This document shows, piece after piece, positions 47,136-60,400 of a stretch of DNA of 64,000 bases. The notes under the pieces were generated by a model that saw only the letters and a list, made by a program, of their open reading frames with translations, made no database searches and was not told the origin of the DNA. Each line of letters opens with the position of its first letter. The first letter of the stretch is position 1. The stretch is taken from the NCBI GenBank assembly GCA_037974665.1, contig CM075775.1, positions 36,606,152-36,670,151 of the forward strand. Reading direction: 5' to 3'. The DNA is from Ehretia macrophylla. Its lineage: Eukaryota; Streptophyta; Magnoliopsida; Boraginales; Ehretiaceae. The translations under genes were made by a program, and so were the position numbers.

Positions 47136-50100
47136 ACGCCCTCGGTTTGCGGGCCCAGCCACTATGTGAAGCGAAGTTGTCATGCACAAGGTGACGTGGG
47201 ATTCGGTAATAGAAATGTGATGGATTAGGTTGTCGTCCTTTTCGCGGCTCACGACGTCCGATCTGGATGAAAAAACTGGCAAATGAAGAAAAGTGTCCTG
47301 AAACGGGTAGAAACGTTCGATTTTGGACTCCAAAACTAGGCGCAGCCGAGCGGCCTTGCTGCCCCTATCGTAGAGCTCTTGGAGAGCTTTCCAACGGTAT
47401 GTTGTGCGCCGCGTAACTCATTATGGATCAAAAGTTATGGGCACAGGAGGGATGGATAGTTGGTCCCAAGCCAACGCGCTCGGTTTGCGGGCCCAGCCTC
47501 TACGTCAAAGTGAAGTTGTCTTGCCCAAGGTGCCGTGGGATTCGGTAATAGAAATGTGATGGATTAGGCTGTCGTCCTTTTTGCGGCTCACGACGTACAA
47601 TCCGGGATGAAAAAATAGCGAAAAAGATGAAAAGTATCCCGAAATTGATGAAAATGTTTGATTTTAGGCTCTGAAAACAGGCGTAGCCGAGCAGGCTTGC
47701 TGTCCCCTTCGTAGAGCCGTCGAAGAGCTTTCTAACGGTATATTGTGCGCTGCGTAACTCTTTACGGATCAAAAGTTATGGGCACCGGAGCGACGGAGAC
47801 CTAGTCCCAAGCCCCACGCCCTCGGTTAGCGGGCCCAGCCTGTACGTGAAGCGAAGTTGTCTTGCCCAAGGTGTCATTGGATTTAGTAATAGAAATGTGA
47901 TGGATTAGGTTGTTGTCCTTTTTGCGGCTCACGACGTACGATCCAGGACGGAAAAACAGTGCAAAAGAAGAAAAGTATCCCGAAACTTATGAAAAGGTTC
48001 GATTTTGGGCTCCGAAAATAAGCGTAGCAGAGCAGGCTTGTTGCCTTTGTTGTAGAGCTTTCAAAGAGCTTTTCAACTGTATGCTGTGCACCGCGTAACT
48101 CCTTACGGATCAAAAGTTATGGGCATCGAAGCGACGGAGACCTGGTCCCAAGCCCCACGCCCTCGGTTTGCGGGACCAGCCTCTACGTGAAGCGAAGTTG
48201 TCTTGCCCAAGGTGCCATGGGATTCAGTAATAGAAAAGTGATGGATTAGGTTGTCGTCCTTTTCGCGGCTCACGACGTACGATCCGTGACAAAAAAACAG
48301 CGCAAAAGAAGAAAAGTGTCCCGAAGCTGCTGAAAATGTTGAATTTTGGGCTTCGAAAACAGGGGCAAGCGAGCAGGCTTGATTCCCTCGTCGTAGAGCT
48401 CTCGGAGAGCTTTTCAACGGTATGTTGTGCGCCGCGTAACTCCTTACGGATCAAAAGTTATAGGCACCGGAGCGACGGAGACCTGGTCCCAAGCCCCACG
48501 CCCTCAGTTTGTGGGCCCAGCCTCTACGTTCAGCGAAGTTGTCTTGCCCAAGGTGCTGCTAAATTCAGTAATAGAAATGTGATGGATTAGGTTGTCGTCA
48601 TTTTCGCGGCTCACGACGTACGATCCGGGACGAAAAAACAGCGCAAAAGAAGAAAAATGTCCCGAAACTAATAAAAACGTTCAATTTTGGGCTTCGATAA
48701 CAGGTGCAGCCAAGCAGGCTTGATGCCGTTGTCGTAGAGCTCTCAGAGAATTTTCCAACGGTATGCAGTGCGCCGCGTAACTTTTTACGGATCAAAAGTT
48801 ATGGGCATCGGAGCGACAGAAACCTTGTCCCAATCCCAACGTCCTCGGTTTGCGGGCCCAACCTTTTTGTGAAGTGAAGTTGTGTTGCCCAAGGTGCATG
48901 GAATTCGGTAATAGAAATGTGATGGATTAGGTTGTCGTCCTTTTCGCGGCTCACGACGTCCGATCCGGGATGAAAAAACAGCGTAAAAGAAGAAAAGTGT
49001 CCCGAAACTGATGAAAATGTTAGATTTTGGGCTTCGAAAACAGGTGCAAGCAAGCAGGCTTCATGCCCACGTCGTAGAGTTCTCGGAGAACTTTCCAACC
49101 GTATGATGTGCGCCGCGTAACTCCTTAGGGATCAAAAGTTATGGGCACCGGAGCGACGGAGACCTGGTCCCATGCCCCGCGCCCTCGGTTTGCGGGCCCA
49201 GCCTCTACGTGAAGCGAAGTTATCTTGCCCAAGGTACCGTGGCATTCAGTAATAGAAATGTGATGGATTAGGTTGTCGTCCTTTTCGCGGCTCACGACGT
49301 ACGATCCTGGACGAAAAAATAGCGCAAAAGAAGAAAAATATCCCGAAACTAATGCAAACGTTCGATTTTGGGCATTGAAAATAGGCGCAGCTGAGCAGGC
49401 TTGATGCCGCCATTGTAGAGCTCTCGAATAGCTTTCCAACGGTATGCTGTGCGCCGCGTAACTCCTTACGGATCAAAAGTTATTGGCATTGGAGCGACGG
49501 AGACCTGGTCCTAAGCCCCACGCCCTCGGTTTGGGGGCCCAGCCTTTATGTGAAGCGAAGTTGTCTTGTCCAAGGTGTTGCGGAATTCGGTAATAGAAAT
49601 GTGATGGATTAGGTTGTCATCGTTTTTGCGGCTCACGACGTTTGATCCGGGATGAAAAAATAGCATAAAAGAAGAAAAGTATCCCAAAACTGATGAAAAT
49701 ATTCGATTTTGGGCTTCGAAAATCGGCACAGCCGAGCAGGCTTGCTGCCCCAGTCGTAGAGCTCTCGGTGATCTTTCCAACGGTACGTTGTGTGCCACGT
49801 AACTCCTTACGGATCAAAAGTTATGGGCACTAGAGCGACGAAAACCTGATCCCAAGCCCCATGCCCTTGGTTTGCGGGCCCAGCCTCTATGTGAAGTGAA
49901 GTTGTCTTGCACAAGGTACTGTGGGATTCGGTAATAGAAATGTGATGGATTAGGTTGTCGTCTTTTTCACGGCTCACGACGTACGATCCGGGATGAAAAA
50001 ACAGCGAAAACGAAGAAAAATATCCTGAAATGGATGGAAACGTTCGAATTTGGACTCTAAAACTAGGCGCAGGCGAGCGGCTATGCTGCCTCCATCTTAG

Positions 50101-51928
50101 AGCTCTCGGAGAGCTTTCCAACGGTATGCTGTGCGCCGTGTAGCACATTACGGATCAAAAGTTATGGGCACTGAAGGGACGGAGACTTGGTCCCAACACC
50201 ACGCGCCGGTTTGCGGGCCCAGCCTCTTCGTCAAAGCAAAGTTGTCTTGCCCAAGGTGCCGTAGGATTCGGTAATAGAAATGTGATGGATTTGGTTGTCG
50301 TCCTTTTTGCGGCTTATGACATACGATCCGGGATGGAAAAACAGCGAAAAAGATGAAAAGTGTCCCGAAATTGATGAAAACGTTTGATTTTAGGCTCTGA
50401 AAACAGGCGCAGCTGAGCAGACTTGCTGTCCCCGTCGTAGAGCTCTCGAAGAGCTTTGCAACAGTATTCTGTGCACCGCATAACTCTTTACGGATCAAAA
50501 GTTATGGGCACCGGAGCGACGGAGACCTAGTCCCAAGCCCCACGCCCTCGGTTTGCGGGCCCAGCCTCTACGTGAAGCGAAGTTGTCTTGCCCAAGGTGT
50601 CGTTGGATTTAGTAATAGAAATGTGATGGATTAGGTTGTTGTCCTTTTCGCGGCTCGCGACGTAGATCCAGGACAGAAAAACAGTGCAAAAGAAGAAAAG
50701 TATCACGAAACTTATGAAAAGGTTCGATTTTGGGCTCCAAAAACAGGCGCAACAGAGCAGGCTTGCTTCCCTTTCGTAGAGCTTTCGGAGAGCTTTTCAA
50801 CGGTATGCTGTGCGCCGCGTAACTCCTTACGGATCAAAAGTTATGGGCACTGGAGCGACGGAGACCTGGTCCCAAGCCCCACGCCCTCGGTTTGCGGGCC
50901 CAGCCTCTACGTGAAGCGAAGTTGTCTTGCCCAAAGTGCTGTGCAATTCAGTAATAGAAAAAGGGTGGATTAGGTTGTTGTCTTTTTCGCGGCTAACGAC
51001 GTACGATCCGGGACGAAGAAACAGCGCAAGAGAAGAAAAGTGTCCCGAAACTGCTGAAAATGTTCGATTTTGGGCTTCAAAAATAGGCACAAACGAGCAG
51101 GCTTGATTCCCCCGTGGTAGAGCTCACAGAGAGCTTTACAACGGTATGCTGTGCGTCGCGTAACTCCTTACGGATCAAAAGTTATGGGCACCGGAGCGAC
51201 GGAGACCTGGTCCCACGCACCACGCCCTCGGTTTGCGGGTCCATCCTCTACGTGAAGTGAAGTTGTCTTGCCCAAGGTGTCGCTAAATTCAGTAATAGAA
51301 ATGTGATGGATTAGGTTATTGTCCTTTTTGCGGCTCACGACGTACGATCCGGGATGGAAAAACATCGCAAAAGAAGAAAAATGTCCCGAAACTAATGAAA
51401 ACGTTCGATTTTGGGCTTCAAAAATAGGCGCAGCCGAGCAAGCTTGATGCCGCTGTCGTAGAGCTGTCGGAGAGCTTTCCAACGGTTTGCTGTGTGCCGC
51501 GTAACTCCTTACGGATCAAAAGTTATGGGCACCAGAGCGACGAAGACCTGGTCCCAAGCCCCACGTCCTCGGTTAGCTGGCCCAGCCTTTATGTGAAGCG
51601 AAGTTGTCTTGGCCAAGGTGCCGCGGAATTCGGTAATAGAAATGTGATGGATTAGGTTGTCATCATTTTCGCGGCTCATGACGTATGATCCGGGATAAAA
51701 AAACAGCACAAAAGAAGAAAAGTATCCCGAAACTGATGAAAACGTTCGATTTTGGACTTCGAAAATAGGCGCAGCCGAGTAGGCTTGCTACCCCCGTCGT
51801 AGAGCTCTTGGTGATCTTTCCAACGGTATGTTGTGCGCCACGTAACTCCTTACGGATCAAAAGTTAAGGGCACTTGAGCAACGGAGACCTGGTCCCAAGC
51901 CCCACGCCCTCGGTTTGTGTGCCCAGCC
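47136..51928. repeat. Satellite block E, about 14 monomers with longer higher-order pattern
   Basis: Core positions are 47439, 47780, 48121, 48462, 48803, 49143, 49484, 49825, 50166, 50506, 50845, 51186, 51527 and 51868. The monomer with GTGTCNTTGGATTTAG and GAAAAGGTTCG at 47780 recurs at 50506 (2726 bp, 8 monomers). The two following types recur after it (48121/50845, 48462/51186), and the CCTTTATGTGAAG type then appears earlier than expected (49484/51527). The same sequence of types is seen near 26066-26749 and in block D. No gene is seen. Confidence 0.93.
51924..51928. repeat. Target-site duplication, left (cagcc)
   Basis: cagcc before the family-3 solo LTR matches 54439-54443. Confidence 0.88.
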
Positions 51929-52467
51929 TATGAGACCCCATATTTTGCTTTATCTCGTTTTGCATGCTTTACCTCGTTTTGCGTGAATTGACCTGTTTAT
52001 GTGCTATATGACTTAGAATGTGATAATTATGTGATTAATACATGCTAAGTGTGCATTCATGAAATTTTCATCAAAAACGAAATTAGAAATTTTATCGTCA
52101 GTTTTGGTGAATAATATTTTTGAACACCCGTCTGCTAAAATTTTTACAGGGGTGTTTTAAACGTTTTAAAACCTAGTCCTCGAGTATTAATAGACCCGTG
52201 TTTGATTAAAACGGATTTGGAATCGGTTTTGGAATTTTAAAGATTTTTACACTTTCTTTTGCAAGAAAACGAGTTTTAAGCCGATTCGGGTGAAACTATT
52301 TTAATGTAAAATTCTTTGTCACCTAAAATATATTGACTAGAATTAATTTAAGTGTTAATTTGTTAGTTCAGCAAGAAATACTCAAGAAATGAATTAAAGG
52401 ACTAGAAAAACAATTAAAGGACTAAATAACTACTTTGACTTTGCATTTTTTTTTATTGACCAAGCCT

Positions 52468-52473
52468 TATATA
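52468..52473 (+). promoter_or_regulatory. Candidate TATA box of family-3 LTR
   Basis: TATATA in CCTTATATACTT lies about 220 bp before the donor-like site. Confidence 0.45.
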
Positions 52474-53536
52474 CTTAATATTGCATCAACACAGACTAAA
52501 CACAACACAAAACATACTCAAAATGCACACACATGGCCGAGAGCCATAAGAGAGAAAACCAAAGCTTTTCTTCAAGTTTTCAAAGCAAATTTTCATAGAA
52601 AAACCTAGTTTTTGTCTGTAGAACTTCATGCGGAGTTGGATTCCGCTTGTTGGGCAAGAATTGCACGCATATCTAGGCTTTTATCGCATCAAAGGTGAGA
52701 GAAAAATTCTAGATCTCAAAACTCATTTTTATGTTTTTTCTCATAACTGCATTTTGAACCGTTAGAATGTTAATTTGAAGTTATATTATTGATCAGTGCA
52801 TGCTAGGGATCGTTTATGTGTATTACTACGAGATTTGAGCCATTGTAGCGAAATTATTTATTTTCGGGTATTTAAAGTTGATAGAATGGCTCTTTGAGGA
52901 TTATCTTGAGTTGTTGTGGTTGGAATCGATTGCTGTCGATTTCTAAAAGTTTGTTAATTACGTGGTAACGCTGTTATAATGCCGAATTTTCGATTGCGAT
53001 GTTTGGGTGAAAATCCAGAAATTTCAGCCTAGGTGCATTGAGGCTTTAGGGTTGTTGGGCTTGATTTTGATGTGTCTTGGTTGGTTTCCGAGAGGGCTAA
53101 TGTAGTTGATTGAATAGGTGAGTGTTTGAAATTGATTTGGAGTGATTTGGATTAGTAGAATGTAAGATATGATTATTTGAAGTTTAGGTTGTCTTTCTTT
53201 AAATTGTTGAATTGAGCCTTTAGATGATTGGGTGGTGTTTGAGTGATTGAATTGTGAGTTGTTGATGGTTAGATTAGGGTTAGATTACGTGTTTAATGCA
53301 TGTTAAGTTGGATGGCCTACTTTGTCATCCAACTTAGTTGTTTTGTTGTTTAATTAAATATTGATGTTATATTGATGATTATTGATGTTACATTGATGGA
53401 AATGGATGATTATTGATGATTATTGATTGATGATTGATTAACCGGGAGATAGGCAGTTCTGCTAGACTGTCCTCCTATGAATGATGTTTATTATTATTGT
53501 TGAGTCTTGTTATGTGTGTGCCACCTCTCGGGCAGT

Positions 53537-53576
53537 GTCGGGTTGTCGGGTTGTCGGGTTGTCGGGTTGTCGGGTT
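53537..53576 (+). repeat. (GTCGGGTT)5 microsatellite
   Basis: Five perfect 8-bp units inside the family-3 LTR, within the predicted intron. It is not the plant telomere repeat TTTAGGG. Confidence 0.93.
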
Positions 53577-53862
53577 GATAACAACATGACTACCAGAGAC
53601 TACCTCCAGCTCGCATGACGGAGGTGTCATGGAGGGAGAGGCTAGTGAGGTACCTCGGGTGCATGAGTAATGGGGAGTTATAAGAAGAATGGTTGAGATT
53701 GTGATGGCGTATGGAGCTATACCAAATTGAGTATCCTTTATTGATTGGTCATTATAGTTATGTGTTTATATTGTATTGATGTTTATTTGTGTGTTTACTT
53801 GCTCAAAGGATCATTTCCAAGGAGTATAGTAAATACTGTTAGAGATCTATCGGATCCTCGCT

Positions 53863-53883
53863 GAGCTTGTTTTATATAAGCTC
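53863..53883 (+). other. LTR hairpin GAGCTT/AAGCTC
   Basis: A 6-bp perfect stem (8 bp allowing a G-T pair) in CTGAGCTTG ... ATAAGCTCACTC, 25 bp before the acceptor-like AG. Confidence 0.6.
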
Positions 53884-54438
53884 ACTCTCTATTATTGCAT
53901 GCATATAGGTGTCCTTTCGCAAGATTACGGGTATGTGCCTCCTGAAAAGGATAATGTGTCGTATGTGGACGAGTCCTATGTGCCAGAGTCTTGTCCTTGA
54001 TGCTTGAGATGTTGTATACTCTATTATCTTGTATATTAACTAGTTGTCTTTTATTTTTCCTTGTAATTTATGATGTATAAGTTGTAGTAAAGATAAGGAA
54101 CTAAATGATGCTAACTTAGTAGTCTTTCTTTTGTTATGATCTAGGTTGCTAAGTTGGTTTATAATCTATTTTGCGATATATGTTAAAGTTAAGGTTATGT
54201 TAGGAACGAAGGCGTATAACTATGAATGGATCGTCTAAGAATGATTGTTGTATAATATGGTTATGTTGTATATTGTTAATGGTATTGAGGAATTGATTGT
54301 TGTTTGGTTGAGGAGTTTGATTGTATGATGTTCGAAGAGGTTGGTTTAGAGCCTCGGTGACTTTATTACTGTCGTTATACTGCCGAAATTCTGTTGCATC
54401 CTGACTGATTGTAGGTGGGGTCGAGTTGGGGCGTGACA

Positions 54439-54443
54439 CAGCC
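54439..54443. repeat. Target-site duplication, right (cagcc)
   Basis: Second copy of cagcc, followed by in-phase satellite (TCTACGTCAAGCG). Confidence 0.88.
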
Positions 54444-57400
54444 TCTACGTCAAGCGAAGTTGTCTTGCCCAAGGTGCCGTGGGATTCAGTAATAGAAATG
54501 TGATGGATTAGGTTGTCGTCCTTTTCGAGGCTCACAACGTACGATCCGGGACGAAAAAACAATGCAAAAGAAGAAAAGTGTTCTGAAACTGATGAAAATG
54601 TTCGATTTTGGGCTTCAAAAACAGGCGCAGCCGAGCAGGGTTGTTGCCCCCATTGTAGAGCTCTCGGAGAGCTTTCCAACGGTATGCTGTGTGCCACATA
54701 ACTCCATACGGATCCAAAGTTATGGGCACCAAAGCGACGGAGACTTGGTCCCAAGCCCCAGGCCCTCGGTTTGCGGTCCCAACCTCTACGTAAAGTGAAG
54801 TTTTCTTGCCCAAGGTGCCGTGGGATTCAGTAATAGAAATGTGATGGATTAGGTTTCCCGGCTCACGACGTACGATCCGGGACGAAAAAATAGCGCAAAT
54901 GAAGAAAAGTGTCCCGAAACTGATGAAAACGTTAGATTTTGGGCTCTGAAAATAGGCGCAGCCGAGCAGGCTTATTGCCCCCGTCGTAGAGCTCTCGAAG
55001 TGCTTTCCAACGGTATGCTATGCGCCGTGTAACTCCTTACGGATCAAAAGTTATGGGCACCGGAGCGACGGAGACCTGGTCCCAAGCCCCATGCCCTGGG
55101 TTTGTGGGCCCAGCCTCTACGTGAAGCAAAGTTGTCTTGCCCAAGGTGCTGTGGGATTCGGTAATAGAAATGTGATGGATTAGGTTGTCATCCTTTTCGC
55201 GGCTCATGAGGTACGATTCGGGACAAAAAATAGCTCAAAAGAAGAAAATTGTCCCGAAACTGATGAAAACATTCGATTTTGGGATCCAAAAATAGGCACA
55301 GCCGAGAAGGTTTGCTGCCCCCGTCTTAGAGCTCTCAGAGAGCTTTCCAACAGTATGCTGTGCGTCACGTAACTCCTTCCGAATCAAAAGTTATGGGCAC
55401 CGGAGCGACGGAGAATTAGTCCCCAGCCCTACGCGCTCAGGTTTGCGGTTCCAGCCTCTAATTCAAAGCGAAGTTAACCTGCCCAAGGTGCTATGGGATT
55501 CGGTAATAGAAATGTGGTGGATTAGGTTGTCGTCCTTTTCGCGGCTCACGACGTACGATCTAGGATGGAAAAATAGCGCAAAAGAATAAAAGTATCTCGA
55601 AACTGATGAAAACGTTTGATTTTAGGTTTGAAAAAATAAGCAGATAAGCAGGCTTGTTGCCCCCGTCGTAGAGCTCTCGGAAAGCTTTCTAACACTATGT
55701 TGTGCGCCGCGTAACTCCTTACGGATCAAAAGTTATGGCACTGGAGCGACGGAGACCAGGTCCCAAGCCCCACACCCTCGGTTTGCGGGACCAGCCTCTA
55801 TGTGAACCGAAGTTGTCTTGCCCAAGGTACCGTGGGATTAAGTAATAGAAATGTGATGAAGTAGGTTGTCGTCTTTTTTGCGGCTCACGACATACGATCC
55901 AGGACGGAAAAACAGAGTTAAAGAAGAAAAGTGTCCCGAACTAGATGAAAACATTCGATTTTGGGCTCCAAAAATAGGCCTAGCAGAGAAGGCTTGATGC
56001 TCTCATCGTAGAGCCTTCGGAGAGCTTTCCAACGGTATGCTGTGCGCCGTGTAACTTATTACGGATCTAAAGTTATGGGCACCAGAGCGACGGAGACCTA
56101 GTCCCAAGCCCCACGCCCTCAATTTGCGGGCTCAGCCTCTACGTCAAGTGAAGTTGTCTTTTCCAAGGTGCCGTGGGATTCAGTAATAGAAATGTTATGG
56201 ATTAGGTTGTCGTCCTTTTTGCGGCTCATGACGTACGATCCGGGACTGAAAAATAGTGCAAAAGAAGAAAAGTGTCGCGAAACTGATGAAAACGTTTGAT
56301 TTTAGGCTATGAAAACAGGCGTGGCCGAGTAGGGTTGCTCCGCCCGTCGTAGAGCTCGCAGTAAGCTTACTAACGGTATATTGTGCTCCGCGTAACTCCG
56401 TAAGAATCAAAAGTTATAGGCACCCGAGTGACGGAGACTTGGTCCCAAGCCCAAGCGCTCGGTTTGCAGGCCAAGCCTCTATGTCAAAGCGAAGTTGTCT
56501 TGCCCAAGGTGCCATGGGATTCGGTAATAGAAATGTGATGGATTAGGTTGCCGTCCTTTTCGCGGCTCACGACGTACGATCCGGGATGGAAAAACAACGT
56601 AAAAGAAGAAAAGTGTCCCGAAATTGATGAAAATGTTCGGTTTTTGGCTACGAAAATAGGCGTTGCCATGCAAGGTAGTTCCCCCGTTGTAGAGCACTCG
56701 GATAGCTTTCCAACGGTATGCTGTGCACCATGTAACGCCTTACGGATCAAAAGTTATGGGCACCAGAACGACGGAGAACTGGTCCCAAGCCTCACGCCCT
56801 CGGTTTGCAGGCCCAGCTTCTACGTGAAGTGAAGTTGTCTTGCCCAAGGTGCTTTGGGATTCGGTAATATAATGTGAAGGATTAGGTTGGTATCCTTTTC
56901 GCGGCTCACGACGTACGATCCGGGATGAAAAAACAGCGCAAATGAAGAAAGGTGTCCTGAAACTGATGTAAACATTCGATTTTGGGCTCCGAAAATAGGT
57001 GCAGCAGAGCGGGCTTGTTGCCCCTATCGTAGAGCTCTCGGAGATCTTTCCAACGGTGTGTTGTGCGCTGCGTAACTCCTTACGGATCAAAAGTTATGGG
57101 CACCGGAGCGACGGAGACCTGGTCCCAAGCCCCACGCCCTCAGTTTGTGGGCCCAGCCTCTACGTGAAGCGAAATTATCTTGCCCAAGGTACAGTGGGAT
57201 TCGTTAATAGAAATGTGATAGATTAGGTTGTTGCCCTTTTCACGGCTCACGACGTACGATCCGGGACGGAAAAACAGCGCAAAAAAAGAAAAGTGTCCCG
57301 AAATTGATGAAAATGTTCTATTTTGGGTTATGAAAACAGGCATAGCAGAGCAGGCTTGTTGCCTCCGTTGTAGAGTTCTCGGAGAGCTTTCCAACGGTGT

Positions 57401-60400
57401 GTTGCGCGCCACGTAACTCCTTACGGATCAAAAGTTATGTGCACCATAACGACGGAGACCTGGTCCCAAGCCCCACGCCCTCAGTTTGCGGGCCCAGCCT
57501 CTACGTGAAGCGAAGTTGTCTTGCCTAAGGTACCGTGGGATTCATTAATAGAAATGTGATGGATTAGGTTGTCGCCCTTTTCACAGCTCACGACGTACGA
57601 TCCGGGACGGAAAAACAGTGCAAAAAAAGAAAAGTGTCATGAAACTGATGAAAACATTCGATTTTAAGCTTCAAAAATAGGCGCAGCCAAACAAGCTTGC
57701 TACCTCAGTCGTGGAGCTCATAAAGTGCTTTCCAACGGTATGCTATGCGCCGCGTAACTTCTTACGGGTCAAAAGTAATGGAAACCGGAGCGACAGTGAC
57801 CTGGTCCTAAGCCCCACGCCCTCGGTTTGAGGGCCCAGCCTCCACGTGAAGCGATATTGACTTGCCCAAGGTACTGTGGGATTTGGTAATAGAAATGTGA
57901 TGGATTAGGTTGTCATCCTTTTTGCGGCTCACAACGTACGATTCGGGACGAAAAAATAGCGCAAAAGAAGAAAAATGTCAAGAAACTGATGAAAATGTTT
58001 GACTTTGGGCTCTGAAAATAGGAGCAGCTTAGCTAGCTAGTTGCCCCCGTTGTAGAGCACTCGGAGAGCTTTCCAACGGTATGCTGTGCGCAGCGTGACT
58101 CCTTACGGATCAAAAGTTATGGGCATCGGAGCGACGGAGACCTGGTCCCAAGCCCCACGCCCTCGGTTTGCGGGCCTAGCCTCTACGTGAAGCGAAGTTG
58201 TCTTGCCCAAGTTGTCACGAAATTCGGTAACAGAAATGTGATGGATTAGGTTGTCGTCCTTTTCGCGGCTCACGACGTACGATCAAGGACGGAACAACAG
58301 CACAAAAGAAGAAAAGTGTCCCGAAACTGATGAAAATGTTCAATTTTGGACTCTGAAAATAGGCGCAGCCGAATAGGCTAACTTCCCCCGTCGTAGAGCT
58401 CTCGGAGTGCTTTCCAACGGTATGTTGTGCGCTGCGTAACTCCTTACAGATCAAAAGTTATGGGCACCAGAGCGACGGAGACCTAGTCCCAAGCCCCACT
58501 CCCTCAGTTTGCTGGCCCAACCTCTTCATGAAGCGAAGTTGTCTTACCCAAGGTACCATGTGCTTCGGTAATAGAAATGTGATGGATTTGGTTGTCATCG
58601 TTTTCGCGGCTCACGACGTACGATCAGGGACTGAAAAACAACTTAATAGAAGAAAAATTTCCAGAAATTGATGAAAACGTTCGATTTTGGGCTCCGAAAA
58701 CTGGAGTAGCTGAACAAGGTAGCTGCCCCCGTCGTAGAGCTCTCGGAGTGCTTTCCAACGGTATGCTGTGCGCCGCGTTACTCCTTACGGATCAAAAGTT
58801 ATGGGTACCGGAGCGACGGAGACTTGGTCCAGAGCCCACGCGCTCGGTTTGCGGGCTCAGCCTCTACGTCAAAGCGAAATTGTCTTGTACAAGGTGTCGT
58901 AGAATTCGGTAATAGAAATGTGATGGATTAGGTTGTTGTCCTTTTCGCGTCTCACGACGTACGATCTGGGATGAAAAAACAACGCAAAAGAAGAAAAGTG
59001 TCTTGAAACTGATGAAAACGTTCGATTTTGGGCTCCAAAAACAGGTGCAGCCAAACAGCCCCTATGCCCCCATCGTAGAGCTCTCGAAGTGCTTTCCAAC
59101 GGTATGCTGTGCGCCGCGTAACTCCTTACGGATCAAAAGTTATGGGCGCCGGAGCGACGGAGATCTAGTCCCAAGCCCCACGCCCACGATTTGCGGGCCC
59201 AGCCTCTACGTGAAGCGAAGTTGTCTTGCCCAAGGTACCGTGGGATTTGGTAATAGAAATGTGATGGATTTGGGTGTCGTCATTTCGCGGCTCACGACGT
59301 ACTATCCGGGACTGAAAAAGAGCGCAATGGAAGAAAAGTGTCCAAAAACTGATGAAAACGTTCGATTTTGGGCTCCAAAAATAGGTGCAGCTGAATAGGC
59401 TTTTCCCCCATTGTAGAGCTCTCGGAGAGCTTTCCAACGGTATGTTGTGCGCCGCGTAGCTTCATACGGATCAAAAGTTATGGGCACCAGAGTAACAGAG
59501 ACTTGGTCCCAAGCCTACGCGCTCGGTTTGCAGGCCCCGGATCTATGTCAAAGCGAAGTTGTCTTGCCCTAGGTGGCGTGGGATTCGGTAATAGAAATGT
59601 GATGGATTAGGTTGTCACCCTTTTTGTGGCTCACAACGTACGATCCAGGAAGGAAAAAGAGCGCAACAGAAGAAAAGTATCCTAAAACTGATGAAAACGT
59701 TCGATGTTAGGCTCTGAAAATAGGCGCAGCGGAGCAGGATTTCTACCTCTATCGTAGAGCTCTCAGAGAGCTTTCCAACGGTATGCTGTACGCAATGTAA
59801 CTCCTTACGAATCAAAAATTATGGGCACCGGAGAGACGGAGACCTGGTCTCAAACCCCACGCCATCGGTTTGCGGACCCAGCCTCTACGTGAAGCGAAGT
59901 TGTTTTGCCCAAGGTGCCGTGGGATTCGGTAATAGAAGTATGATGGATTAGGTTGTTGTCCTTTTCGCGGCTCACGATGTACGATCATGGACAAAAAAAC
60001 AGCGCAAAAGAAGAAAAGTATCCTGAAACATATGAAAACATTCGATTTTAGGCTCTGAAAACAGGCGCAGCAGAGTTGGCTTGCTGCCACCGTCGTAGAG
60101 CCCTTGGAGAGCTTTCCAACGGTATGCTGTGCACCGCGTAACTCGTTACGGATCAAAAGTTATGGGCACAGGAGCGACGGAGACCTGGTCCCAAGCCCCA
60201 CGCCCTCAGTTTGCGGGCCCAGCCTCTACGTGAAGCGAAGTTGGGGATTTAGTAATAGAAATGTGATGGATTAGGTTGTCGTCCTTTTCGTGGCTCACGA
60301 CGTACGATCCAGGACAGAAAAACATCGCAAAAGAAGATAAGTTTCCCAAAATTGATGAAAATGTTCGATTTTGGACTCTGAAAATAGGTGCAGCCGAACA

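Larger units (their letters stand above)
52695..53908 (+). other. Predicted leader intron inside the family-3 LTR
   Basis: Donor-like ATCAAAG|GTGAGA and acceptor-like GCATGCATATAG|GTG bound 1214 bp. The acceptor again follows a hairpin and a CACTCTC pyrimidine tract. Confidence 0.4.
51929..54438 (+). mobile_element. Family-3 solo LTR with target duplication
   Basis: A 2510-bp LTR beginning TATGAGACCCC and ending GGGGCGTGACA. The expected TG start has become TA, one G-to-A change. Removing it with one cagcc copy restores a 341-bp monomer (51868 to 54724). It holds TATATA at 52468-52473, donor-like CAAAG|GTGAGA at 52694/52695, low-complexity TGATTATTGATG repeats at about 53365-53440, five copies of GTCGGGTT at 53537-53576, a hairpin at 53863-53883 and an acceptor-like CATATAG at 53902-53908. 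Its first 60 bp share the 20-bp repeat of family 2 (CCTCGTTTTGCGTGAATTGA). No coding sequence is supported. Confidence 0.92.

Noticed and set aside
53537-53576. GTCGGGTT repeats considered as interstitial telomere sequence
   Set aside because: The unit is 8 bp and is not TTTAGGG or a near variant. A simple microsatellite is enough.
54200-54754. 184-codon minus-strand frame
   Set aside because: It crosses from satellite into the family-3 LTR across the target duplication, so it is an accidental fusion made by the insertion.
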